From NCBI GenBank assembly GCA_038277395.1, contig CM076192.1, positions 126,553,470 through 126,617,469 on the forward strand: DNA of 64,000 nt, written 5' to 3'. The DNA is from Dryocosmus kuriphilus. Taxonomy: Eukaryota > Arthropoda > Insecta > Hymenoptera > Cynipidae. A program made the translations under genes and the position numbers. How positions within the stretch are numbered: position 1 is the first letter of the stretch; each line of letters opens with the position of its first letter. The notes beneath the pieces are model-generated. The model was not told the origin of the DNA and made no database searches. It was given only the letters and a program-made list of their open reading frames with translations. Positions 46,549-58,130 of the stretch are shown here, piece by piece.

Positions 46549-47190
46549 TTACATTCTCATCAGAGAAGGTATTAGATTTATCTAAAATTTGACCCCCCCC
46601 CCCCCCAGTCTTTATCAAATCTCCACGTTTTGAGACCCTTTGAATCCAGAAAAACGGTTTTTACAGCGATGTCTATCTGTCTGTTGTTATTGTTGTCTTT
46701 ATCATCGTTATCTGCGGTCGCGATAACTTTCGAAGGACTCATCGAATTGGATTGTGCTTTGGCACACTTCTTTAAGACGTAAAAGGAATGGACGAGTTGG
46801 TAAACCAACGGTTTTTGACAAACGCTTATGGTTTTATTAATTAAAAACGGTTTTCACAAAATCTAAGCATCCAGTTTCCGGCTAAACTATGCGAGATAAA
46901 AAAAATTATAAAGTAAAATTGCTCGTCTTAAAAAAAAATCTACAAATTTTGTCTTAACCTTTTTTTGATAAAATACACGGTTTTTGTTTTAATCGAAATA
47001 AAGTTATTAAAAAGAAAACAAACTGTGGTTTCCCGCTAAAATATTCAAAATACAAAAAAAAATGATAATAAACAAAGTTTTTCAACTCAAAAAGATCTAC
47101 AAATTTTGCTCTAACCATTTTTTTATTTAATGCACGGTTTCTGTTTTAATCGAGAAAAACGTTATTAAAAATCAAAAAAAATTCCAATTT
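46549..47190. repeat. second copy of the 43590 repeat
   Basis: TTACATTCTCATCAGAGAAG, a 14-base C run (46593-46606), CTTTATCAAATCTCCACGTT, GATAACTTTCGAAGGACT and two of the ~155-bp units follow in the same order as at 43590. Confidence 0.75.
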
Positions 47191-47516
47191 ATTTTTTAAT
47201 TCTATAGTCATCAACAATAAAGCATGTAAAATAACACTGTCAATTCCGCTGATTAACTTTATTATCAAAATTTTATTCTTTAATTCAAAACTAGCTGATG
47301 TGAATTCGATCTCGGGTGTATCATTTAACTTTATTCATATTTTTTTTGTGCTCATTTGTTGAATGCTTAGCTTCCTTATTATGATAAAGTTGCAAATTCA
47401 TTCGCTTCCTCATAAAGGAAGCATTAACGATTTTTTCAATTATTAAAAAAAAATAGCTTTGGTTTTTTACGAATTAAAAAAACTCTTTACTTTCTTACAT
47501 TAACTTTGTAGTATTG

Positions 47517-49067
47517 TACGCGCGGCCATTTTCTGTCATAATTTCTAAGTAGTTTCTAGTCGGGAACTGGTCGGTGGCTAGTTGGTGCTTTTGTTCAAAA
47601 ATCCTAATCGGGGGCTGGTCGTGGACAAGTCGGGCAGTTTAAAAATAATTAATCTTGCGTACGCGTCTATTTTCTGTCAACATTTCTAGGCGGGTTCTAG
47701 TCGGGAACTGGTCGGTGGCTAGTTAGTGTTTTTTTGTTCAAAAATCCTAATCGGGGGCTGGTCGGGGACAAGTCGGGCTATTTAAAAATAATTAATTCCG
47801 TACGCGGCTATTTTCTGTCAACATTCCTAGGCGGGTTCTAGTCGGGCACTGGTCGGCGACTTGACTTAAATTTTAGCTCCATTTTTCACTTAAAAAAAGA
47901 GTAATTTCGATTTTAAAATTGTAATAATTTCAGAAAATGAAGCTGGCTTGTTGTGAAGTTAGATTCTTTTATATTTCAAAAAATCCAATATTATAAGCAT
48001 ATATCCAAGTTTGCATTGAAAATTCGAACTAAGGACTGTCAGCTCGAGTGAAATCATTAAAATAAGAAGCTGAATTTCTTTTATATTGGATTTTATTACA
48101 CGAGAAATCATTAGGTCATTTTAATAATGTGCAGTAACGTGTACAAAAATGTAAAACAGAAGTTTTTTTTAACATATTATTATTCATAAAAACAGATCAT
48201 TGAATATATTTTTTTAGTTCAGTGGAGCATGCCAGGGACAAAATATCTTTCTGTACCATTCTGTTTTACAAATGTCATTCTTACCAACTTATTCTTAATT
48301 GTAATTACTTGTTGAGTTACAACTATTTTTGATGTTTTACGTTTCAGTTCCTACATTTGCAATTTACTTTAATCCAACCGGTCAGGGTTCAAAGGGCTTG
48401 CAGGGGAGAAGTACCAGGAAGCTCCGTTAGATCGCAAATAGACTGGGCTCCCGCAAGCAACGAGAAACGCCGGGCCTATAAAGGCGGCACGTTTCCCTGA
48501 GTAGGCACTTCCTTCGAGCTTCGGTTCAGGGAGTGTTATTCCTTTTCATTGGTTGGCAAAAGGGCTGGACATAGGCGTTCCCCTATATTCCGCTTCCGAA
48601 TCCTACTAGGAAAATTTTTTTTTGTAAAAGTCCAAGACACAGACATGACCGGATAGAATCCTGATTGAATCAATTCCAGCAGACCGTTCAAAAAACGGAA
48701 ATGGCCGGACATAGTTCGACTTACTCGAATCCGGTAGACCGTACAAATCATCCTTAATTACGTATATATGTATAATTATATATATAGCTGATAAATTCTA
48801 TTTTTGGACCAGTTTCTTCGGGGCAGCTGTTTGAGCCGTACTAGCGCCCGACTAGATCCCGACAAGGATATTCCGGGTTACCGGGCTAGCGCCTAACTAG
48901 ACCCCGACTAGGGTAAGTCGAATCCACTGACTAGCTCCCGACTAAACCACCGTGACGTTACTGGCCGTGGGCTGTACCAGTTGTCCCGACTAGGTCCTGA
49001 CTTTAAGTGGGGCGAACTGGTCGGTAACCAGACTAGCTCCCCATTTCAATTTCTACACGGGTAACTA
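47517..49067. mobile_element. CTAGTCGGG-rich element, copy A (right terminus present)
   Basis: Three tandem units of about 141 bp (TTCTAGTCGGGAACTGGTCG at 47553 and 47694, with a variant at 47836), a unique stretch to 48513, and a subterminal block (48820-49067) dense in GACTAG/CGGG motifs that ends TTTCTACACGGG. That end is the complement of CCCGTGTAGAAA at 51509 and of the related start at 60914, so these are termini of one family. The left end is truncated. Confidence 0.6.
48340..48513 (+). other. conserved exon-like segment and TATA motif, copy A
   Basis: After a T-rich acceptor-like ATTTTTGATGTTTTACGTTTCAG there is a 27-codon open segment, VPTFAIYFNPTGQGS...GRSTRKLR, with a stop. CCTATAAAGGCGGCACGTTT lies about 90 bases further on. 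Copy B at 52470-52646 keeps the frame, stop and TATA motif with a few substitutions. The protein is not recognised. Confidence 0.35.
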
Positions 49068-49326
49068 AAACATAAATAAGCATAACTTCATCAAAAGCTC
49101 ATTAAACTCACAGGTCAATCGATTTGTCTCGACGCAAGGAATATTTATGTACCGTACATCAGCTTTAAATTTTGATTATTTAAAAAGTTATAATCGAAAA
49201 ATCAATTTTTCAAAATTATAAATAACCATAACTTCCTTGTTTTTTTAATAAGCATTATTAATCATATAGTTTAATCTATTCATCTTCATGAAAGGATAAA
49301 AATAAAAATATTAATAATAAAACATA

Positions 49327-51012
49327 TTAATGAATTCCAGCTCTTCCTTCTCTTCCCCTCCTTCCTCTGCCACGGCCTCTTCCTCGTCTTCTACCCCTTC
49401 CTCCTCGTTTAGCAGACAAATTATATTGGCTCTGGAGAGCCAAACTAACCAAAAATTTGGAAACTTGGACTATTTGTTTGTTTTTTCTCTTTTGGATAGC
49501 TTGTTTTTTTCGGTAATTAAAAAAACGTCCCGCTCTATTTGCGATACAAAAAAAAAAATTAATAACAAAACTAAATTAAAAATAATTATAAATGTACGAA
49601 ATATGAAAAACAAAAAAGTTGAAAATTTTCAAAATAATTATTATTACGAGAGTTTTACATTGAATATTCATTTTGAAATTGTTCTGAAACAATTTTTGGG
49701 AAAAATAACTATAACTATCTTCTTGAAAACTTGATATACTGAACATTTTATAATAGCAGATAACCACGGATTCTTCTTTATTTTGAAGATTTAAAGTAAA
49801 ATATGAAAAAGTGAAATGAAAATACTAAATTTTCGACTTGCAATATTTATATCAAAACTAGCGGTGCTAAGAATGGAATACAAAATTATCACACCATTTC
49901 TTACAGTAAAATAAAACGATTAAGCAAAAAACAGTGTCGCCTATAATTTATGTATAAAAAAAAACATAATTCTGACTGGATTATAAATATAATCCCTGAA
50001 AAAATACACTATAGAAATACAAACCATGATCATTTCTTTCCTGGCCTTCATTTTGAACTCCGACAACTGGTTCAATATTGTGGCCTTCATTCTGAACAGC
50101 GACAACTGGCTCAATATTGTGGCCTTCATTTTAAATTCCGACAGCTGGCTCGATAATAGCTGGCGCTTCAATGCCTTGTGGATCCATCTATAAATTATAA
50201 ACAAAAATTTTAATATTTTTTTTTTAACTGAAATAAAAATAACCTTTTTTGTATATTTGCTATTAAAAACACACACACAAAAATACTAATAAATAAGAAT
50301 TACAAAAAACTTTCGAAAAGCAAAATAATTAATTTTTAATTATATTATTATTACCATAGGAAAACGTGAAGCCTCTGCCACCGCAAAAAATAGGCCTAAT
50401 TGGATGTCTTATATCAAGTGGTGGAGGCAATCTAGGCCAGTTTGGCCCTTGTCCAAAAACAGGTTCCTAAAATTAAACACAAGGAGAATGTAAAAAAAGT
50501 AATACTAAAAAATAACAATCACAAAAAAAAAAACTCAAGCAAGTAATGTTGATTAAATTATAATTACAGCAGGAAAACGTAATGGTGGTTCAGCTACCAC
50601 CTGTAGCGGAATAAATCCCATTGGAAGAATAAATCTCATTGGCGGAATAAATCCCATTGGAGGAATCTATCAATTGTAAACAAACTGTTAATATTTCTCA
50701 TAAAATAAATTATAAACAAACTTTTAATATTTCTTATAAAAAAGTAATTTATTCACACTATATAACATAATAATATACGTATAATATATTTAGTACCTTA
50801 AAATCTATTTTAAATTGTTGAAAATATTTTCTCTTCAATGAAATATTATATTTAAAAATAAATTATTTCTAAAAAACAAAAAAGAACAAGTACAAATAAT
50901 TCACGTTTTCTGAAATTAATAAGCAAAAACTAATATTAAAAAAAAACGAATAAAAACTTAAAATAAAAAATTCATTTACCTCATTTCTTGGTTCATTGAC
51001 ATTATCTAATGC
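49327..51012 (-). CDS. candidate gene of short exons, Pro-rich and RG-rich
   Basis: Minus-strand segments with GT-AG borders: 51012-50980 (33 bp, ALDNVNEPRNE), 50666-50568 (99 bp, IPPMGFIPPMRF repeats), 50466-50355 (112 bp, GQGPNWPRLPPPLDIRHP ... GGRGFTFSYG), 50187 to about 50025 (13-residue repeats NEGHNIEPVVAVQ, one with CAA changed to TAA) and 49431-49327 (105 bp, starting after TTTGGCTCTCCAG, encoding an Arg-Gly-rich end GRGRGRGRRGREGRAGIH and a stop). The first two exons are whole codons. The 112-bp exon and the repeat exon do not close the frame with the rest, and the repeat exon has a stop, so the model is incomplete or the gene is decayed. No domain is recognised. It lies between two copies of the CTAGTCGGG element. 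Confidence 0.4.
50030..50150. repeat. 39-bp coding tandem repeat
   Basis: Three units containing TGGCCTTCATT..GAACWSCGACAACTGG. On the minus strand each encodes 13 residues (NEGHNIEPVV-V-Q). Confidence 0.8.
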
Positions 51013-51508
51013 CTGAAAATTAAAAATAAATACAAAAAAATTAAATAAATAAAAGTTCAAATTTGTTAACTTCATTAAATTTTTAAAACATTTTATCAAA
51101 CTTAGTAAATATTGAAAGTTTAAATTTGTCATTCTTTACATGTATGAAATTACATTAAAATTTTTAATTTATGAAATTTCAATAAAAAATTATTCAAGTT
51201 TCAATAATTTATATTTAATTTTATAATTTTCAACGGAACAAAACTTTCATTTTTATAACTTACAACTTTAAGTTGGTTATGGTTAAAGAATTCAGTTATT
51301 TCATTAAAAAAAAGAGAAAATAATTATTTTTATACATTCAAAATTTTACAGCAAACTAGTTTTATGAATATAAACCTCTAGAAAAAATCTTTTACATTTT
51401 TGAACAAAAAATGAAATTCAAACTTTATATATTTCATGAGAATTGTATATTTTAGATTGTCTCCAACAAATGAAATACATTCAATATTATTTTATAATAT
51501 TAATATCC

Positions 51509-52646
51509 CGTGTAGAAAAAGCCCGACTTGGCTCCACTACAACTAGGGTGCTAGTCGGGGCCTAATCGGTGTTTTTTGTGTTTAAAAATCCTAATCGGGG
51601 GCTGATCGGGGACAGGTGGGGCTATTGAAAAAGAATTAATTCCGTAAGCGCGGCTATTTTCTGTCATCATTTCTAAGTAGGTTCTAGTCGGGAACTGGTC
51701 GGTGGTTTAATTGGTGTTTTTTGTTCAAAAATCCTAATCGGGGGTTGGTGGGGACAAGTCGGGCAGTTTAAAAAAATTAATTCCGCGTACGCGTCTATTA
51801 TCTGTCAAAATTTCTAGGCGGGTTCTAGTCGGGAACTGGTCGGTGGCTAGTTGGTTCTCTTTTGTTCAAAAATCCTAATCGGGGGACTGGTCGGGGACAA
51901 GTCGGGCTATTTAAAAATAATTAATTCCGTACGCGGCTATTTTCTGTCAACATTCCTAGGCGGGTTCTAGTCGGGGCACTGGTCGGCGACTTGACTTAAA
52001 TTTTAGCTCCATTTTTCACTTAAAAAAAGAGTAATTTTGATTTTAAAATTGTAATAATTTCAGAAAATGAAGCTGGCTTATTGTGAAGTTAGATTCTTTT
52101 ATATTTCAGAAAATCCAATATTTCAAGCATATATCCAAGTTTGCATTGAAAATTCGAATTAAGGACTGTCAGCTCGAGTGAAATCATTAAAATAAGAAGC
52201 TGAATTTCTTTTATATTGGATTTTATTACACGAAAAATCATTAGGCTATTTTAATAATGTGCAGGAACGTATAAAAAAATGTAAAACAGAAGTTTGTTTC
52301 AACATATTATTATTCATAAAAACAGATCATTGAATATATTTTTTTAATTCAGTGGAGCATGCCAGCGACAAAATATCTTTCTGTACCATTCTGTTTTACA
52401 AACGACATTCTTACCAGCTTATTCTTAATTGTAATTACTTGTTGAGTTACAACTATTTTTTGATGTTTTACTTTTCAGTTCCTACATTTGCAATTTACTT
52501 GAATTCATCCGGTCAGGGTTCAAGGTGCTTGCAGGGGAGAAGTACCAGGAAGCTCCGCTAGATGGCGAATAGACTGAGCTCCCACAGGTAAGGAGAAACG
52601 CCGGGTTCTATAAAGGTGGCACGTTTCCCTGAGTAGGCACTTCGAC
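51509..52646. mobile_element. CTAGTCGGG-rich element, copy B (left terminus present)
   Basis: It begins CCCGTGTAGAAAAAGCCCGA and has four ~141-bp units (motif at about 51551, 51682, 51822 and 51965). From there to 52646 it is a close direct repeat of 47836-48513, including the exon-like segment and TATA motif. It ends abruptly where sequence of the following LINE begins. Confidence 0.6.
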
Positions 52647-52935
52647 ATTTCGTATCTGATTGGAATTCGACAGAATTAATGAATGATTGAATGATTGACA
52701 TTGATTCGTTTCTCAACGAAGATTGCCAATTAATTGCGTTAGATGGGAAAACCCCACACTGTGTCGCTAGGAAATTTAACTCAAAGTATTGGGATAGACG
52801 AAGGCGTTTGGCGCGCGTCTGGCTCAGCTGTGTCGCTGGGGGCGAAAGAGTTTGGCTCGCGCCCTCTAGCCTGTGAGTGCTGGCGGAAGGCGTGTGGCGC
52901 GCCGCGCAGACACTTGCTTCGGAGTGAAGTGAACT

Positions 52936-53935
52936 ATGGAAGACGATTTCGAGACAAAAACAACAAAAAAAAGAAGAAGTGAGAAACCAATAGATGAAAA
53001 GAATTCTAAGAAAATGATGGCCCACAGACCACCCGATCAACATCTACTTATACCAACCAGCAAACAAATTCTCTAGCCTGACAGCAAATGACGATTTCAT
53101 GGACACAATAGAGAACACTAAACAAGAAAGAACGAATACAAAAGACCATACTACAAAAACCGAATCCAAATGACAAGGAAACGCAACAACAAAAAAACAT
53201 TCAAACCATCACCGATCATCTCAGCGAACCAGACACAAATAACGAAGACAGACTAAAAATCTACGGACCGATGAAAACAATAACCATGAACATAGCCATG
53301 AAGATCTCTACCAAAACTTTAACTATCTATCCGATGGAACTCACAGACCATAAAACAGTTAAAGAATACTTACAACATAAGCAGATACCATTCCATACAT
53401 ACGAAGTGAAAGGAAGTGAGGACAAAAACTGGTGCATAAAGGACTACCAAGAATCGAAGTGAATTATGTACATCGTAGCTGAACTGGAAGAATTAGGTCA
53501 CAAACCGAAATCAGTGGTTACAATAAGATCAACAAGAATAACTCACAGGACTACCCACCATACCTAGTGTACTTCGAAAACAACACCAGTGCAGAGAAGT
53601 TACAGGAAATTCGAAAAAAATAAGTGTAATAAACTATACCAAAATTAAGTGGGAAAATTACAGAAACACACGTGAAGTTACGCAAATGTCACAACTGCCA
53701 ACAATTCGGCCACGGCACCAGAAATTGTTTCAACAAACCGAGATGTGTAAAGTGTGGGAAAACAACACATAAAAAAAGACTGTGACAAGGAAGAGGGAAC
53801 GGAACCAACCTGTGCAAATTGTGGAGGAAATCATCCAGCCAATCACCCAAACTGCTCCAAATACCAGGACAGACTTCAAAAAATCAAGCAAATTAGGCTT
53901 ACAGGCCGTACTCAAAGGCAAGTTCAAACGACATT
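52936..53935 (+). pseudogene. LINE ORF1 with CCHC knuckles, decayed
   Basis: ATG 52936 opens MEDDFETKTTKKRRSEK. After several frame changes a conserved middle appears (DHKTVKEYLQHKQIPFHTYE and AEELGHKPKS-like sequence), followed by zinc knuckles CHNCQQFGHGTRNC, CVKCGKTTHKKDC and CANCGGNHPANHPNC. This is the Jockey-type nucleic-acid-binding ORF1. At about 53936 the frame runs straight into a piece of reverse transcriptase. Confidence 0.75.
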
Positions 53936-54145
53936 CCAAAAAATAAAAATACCACATTAGCTATTTTTGCTGACGACCACTGCGATCTACGCTTCCTCAT
54001 GGCGGAAGCATATGGCTGTCAGATACTTGCAACGACATATAAAACGCTATAAAACGTCTTCTATTCCTAAATTTATTTTCAGCCCGCGTTGGTTTTATAG
54101 GAGCTTCCGGAGCACGAGGACCAAAACGAAACTCAAGTAGATCAG
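53936..54145 (+). other. chimeric junction: RT fragment plus foreign antisense fragment
   Basis: 53936-54032 repeats 56089-56205 (ACGACATTCCAAAAAATAAA ... CTCATGGCGGAAGCATATGG), the part encoding NDIPKNKNTTLAIFADD. It is followed by about 95 bases (54050-54145) similar to 28640-28730 of the uncharacterised 28451-28996 reading frame. Neither belongs between ORF1 and ORF2. Confidence 0.75.
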
Positions 54146-54177
54146 GGGTTCATACTCCTCAGAATATTTTACGCTCT

Positions 54178-56500
54178 TTGCTAATGTCGGAAAAAGTAAA
54201 TAATCTTATGGTAGGGCACTGGAACGCCAATGGCATTCTCAAAAAGCAGAGGGAGATGAGGCACTTCCTCGATAAGCACGATATAGACATTTTCCTCATT
54301 AATGAGACAAAACTAACAAACAAACTTAACTTTAACTCCCCGGGCTATACAACCCTTAGAAATGATAGAAACGGAACAAAAACAGGTGTGGGGAGTCAGC
54401 TATTCTCGTGAAAAAGAATATAAATTGCACCGAAGTAGAATATAAAACTAGGACAATCTAAGCGATTGGAATCACGCTTGAAAATAGCATAACATAGTAT
54501 CAGTATACGCGCCGAAACAAAATTTAGAAATAACTGACTTAGATAAAATCTTTAATACAGGAAAGGTCATGGCTATAGGAGACTTTAATGCAAAACACAG
54601 TCACTGGTCGTGTAAAAATAGTAACAGAAACGGTAACAAAATTTATAACTATATTAATAACAATCATTTATCAATTCTATCACCAGACAATCACACACTT
54701 TATCCTTACAAACATGACGCATTACCAAGTACAGTGGACATAGGAATAATAAAAGGTATAAATATTATAAATAACATAGAAACATTAAATGAATTAGACT
54801 CAGACTTAGAGCACACATTCATAAAAACTTAACCATTATGTCTAAACTCAAAACGACAGAATCAATAGACATTGCAGTGAATACCTAACAACCCTAATAA
54901 ATAATGTAATAGCTGATACAATTCCTAGGGTCAAAAAAAACCAAAAATACCTAGCGACTCGCCTACCTCTACCTGACGAAATTAAAGACCTAATTAAAGA
55001 GCGAAATAAAAATACGTATATTAGCCTATCAAAGAACTAAAAGCAAATTATTTAAGAATGATCAAAAATAGCCTGTCCAATCTAATAAAATTAAAATCAA
55101 GAAATTTTTTAATCAAAGCTGGAACACAAAACTCGAAAAATTTAAAAGTCAGAAATAATAGTCTTTGAAAACGGCAAAAACTTTCACAAAACCGTATTCT
55201 GGTACAATAACAAAATTGCATGGTTCAAAACGGTTTAATTTTCAGCGATATAGATAAAACAAATGCGCTAGCAGCTGAACAATTTGAGAAAAGTTTGAGA
55301 ATCATCTCACTTTTGACAGGGGGAATACAGAGACTAATAGAGAATTAAATTATATTTATAGGGGCATTGTAAAAACTGATGTAAACATCTAAACTATAAA
55401 TTTAAACTTCGCCCAAAGAAATTTGAAATGCGATAAGAAATGCGGCCTCCAAAAAAAGCTCCTGGACTAGACGGTATTCAAAATATTGCCCTCAAAAACT
55501 CACCATTTAAAGCACTAGTTCAAATCACGCATATTTTTAACGCCTGCCTCAAACTTTCCTATTATCCAAATAATTGGAAAATACTAATGTGCTCGCCTTT
55601 CACAAAACCGGAAGGATAAATTATTTCCGCAAAATATTACAGACTTATCAGATTACGTCCAACTCTCAGTAAAATTTTTTGAATTAATTATCTTGAACCG
55701 AATTAAAAAAACCATGAATCAATAACAAACTTCTCATACCAGAACAATTTGGTTTTTAGAGAAAAAGCATAGTACTGTACAGTCAATTAGCACGTTTCAC
55801 TAACGACATTTCCACAAATTTTTAACCTAAACAAATCTACTGCAGCCATGGTTGCCGATATAGAAAAAAGCATTTTGACACCATCTGGCACAGGGGCTTA
55901 ATATATAAATTAAGAAAAACTTGAACTACCGCTGTACATTATTAAAATAATCATACCAGTTACCTGTCAAATAGAAAATTTAATGTAGTTAGTACAACAA
56001 AATTAAATCCGAAAATACAAATGTAGTGGGCCGGAGTGCTCTCAAGGGTCTATATTAGGGCCAATATTATTTATATTTTACTATAAACGACATTCCAAAA
56101 AATAAAAATACCACACATTAGCTATTTTGCGTGACGACACTAAGTAACAATACGATCTACGCTTCCTCATGGCGGAAGCATATGGCTGTCCAGATACCTT
56201 GCTAATGACATTTAAATGATCTTATGATGTATTACAGACTAGGTGGAAACTTATAAATTAATGCGAATAACAAGATGCTAGAACTTCATTATTATATTCA
56301 GCAAAACACACCTACCTAAAGAAAAAAACGAAGACCAGTATTAAAATTGTGATAAATAATGTAATAATAGCAGTCATCAACAAAGCGTAAAATATCTAGG
56401 CGTTGAATACTAGATTATAAGTTTACGGACTATCGAGAATCCACCATTAGTTGGGAAGCATGCAATATAAGGTTCAAAAATGATTAGTGATTTTTACATA
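54178..56500 (+). pseudogene. LINE ORF2: AP endonuclease and reverse transcriptase, decayed
   Basis: The endonuclease pieces are VGHWNANGILKKQREMRHF, FLINETKL and AIGDFNAKHSHWSCKN (54178-54832). The reverse transcriptase can be traced from KKAPGLDGIQNIALKN (about 55450) through SQGSILGPILF (about 56040) to the decayed NDIP..FADD region (56089-56205). Stops and shifts are frequent. The AT content is high and the element is clearly old. Confidence 0.75.
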
Positions 56501-57065
56501 GCGCTAATTCATAAGAAAGAAGCGGCACCTCTAGCTGTTTAAAAATAAAAGCGATTAATACAATATTAACATCGTTCGCCATGCCTGAATAACTGTCGCG
56601 CGGATAGCTTTTGGAGGAGGTGTAAGTGAGGGTTAGAGTAGTGCCAAGTGCTATGAAATACAACGGTATACAGAAACTACAAGTTTTTGCCGATAAAATC
56701 ACGCGATTCTGCGAAGAATTGCTCAAATGCAAACCCTCGAACAAGAAACATCGACTCTTAGGACAAAGAACTTGTCACATTCTGATGCAACATTTCACTA
56801 TTACATCTATACTACAGACTTACCTAACAAATTTTTTCAAACTTTTTCAAACATTTCCATTAAATCATTCTAAAGCACTCGAAAATATGACAAAACTTTA
56901 TGACAAGGATACTGCTCCATTTAAACTGAAATGTAAATTTCCCTACTCCATTATAACGTAAGGAAGAATTTATTGTATATAGTTTATTAGATTATAATCG
57001 TACATAGAAGACTGTATTTTTTTTTTTTAGGTTATATTAAGTTAGAGTAAGTAAAAAATATTTTA

Positions 57066-58130
57066 TAAAATTTTTCGAATGGGGTTTTTTACGCACATGA
57101 CATTTTTTAAAAGCGCTTTTTCCACTTATCTTTTTTTTTTTTTTCACAAAAATTTTATTACACAAAACACCGTAATTGGTAAAAACTGAAACAGCAATCT
57201 TATGCATTTACAAATTTGTCTCAAAATATACCTGATAGAGTTTAGCTATAGATATAAGCAGGCGCAGAATAGTACCAACATGTATGTGAATCTTTAATCA
57301 CGACTGATCGATCATTCGTTTTTTAAGAATGTAGTAATTGGTTTTGGAAGTTCATGAACATAGTATGTAGATTTAGCTTGTATAAATAACAAATATATTG
57401 GTGCAAAGCCATTCATGCACATCAGAACGAATGCGTTTATTAACAATGAATATAGACATTAATGACCAAGACAAATTAATATAATTTTTTACCCTCCAGG
57501 AGAAGTCTATAGACTGTAAATTTAACAATCAGTGGGTATGGTCACAAATAGGGCTGGATCCATTATGCTCAAATTCCCACTACATATCCAGCTGATGTAC
57601 GAAGAGCCGTACTCTCGGACAATTTTTTATGTGCAGCAGATAGTCCAATACACGGGGTCTTCTGAACCGGATTGAACCTAACTTTTTTCCTATTCTCAAG
57701 TTTTTCAATTCCCTCTTAGAAATAACCGTTTTCACATAATACTGACGGAATTTTCTTTATAACTAAGTATCGAATACTCGAATCCGATGTAGAATTGCCA
57801 TTATCAAAATCATCCTCAAATAATCTGGATCTATAAGTAATAATTCACTCTACATATAAATTAGGCTGATAAAGTTCTTGTAACATATGGGACTTTTTAG
57901 GGCAGCCCTCTGGGCGCAGAATGTCTTAGAGCGGGCGATATCTGCGGGATGCGGCTGCCGTACTAGCAGACACCAGCAAAGAAAAAAAAGCAAAGCATGC
58001 AAGCAGCATAACATACAAGCAGCAGAAGCATCCTCCCAGGACCTCCTTGCTCATTCAATAAATCGAGAAGAACAACACTTCTATGGAATAAGAGACTAAT
58101 AATAATTCAAATTATATGGTGTATTATATT
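57066..58130. other. unassigned sequence
   Basis: A T-run near 57130-57144. A 70-codon plus frame at 57887-58099 (MGLFRAALWAQNVLERAISA) has fair start context but no recognised features. Confidence 0.35.

Larger units (their letters stand above)
52647..57065 (+). mobile_element. Jockey-like LINE, heavily decayed and rearranged
   Basis: A plus-strand order of zinc-knuckle ORF1, endonuclease and reverse transcriptase fragments, with many stops and shifts. A copy of the reverse transcriptase catalytic region also sits between ORF1 and the endonuclease. The 3' end is not sharply defined (about 56960-57065). No target duplication was found. Confidence 0.7.

Noticed and set aside
49330..49734. Ser-rich plus-strand reading frame of 134 codons
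   Set aside because: The Ser-rich start is the antisense of the Arg-Gly-rich exon with a good splice acceptor on the minus strand. The remainder is AT-rich non-coding.
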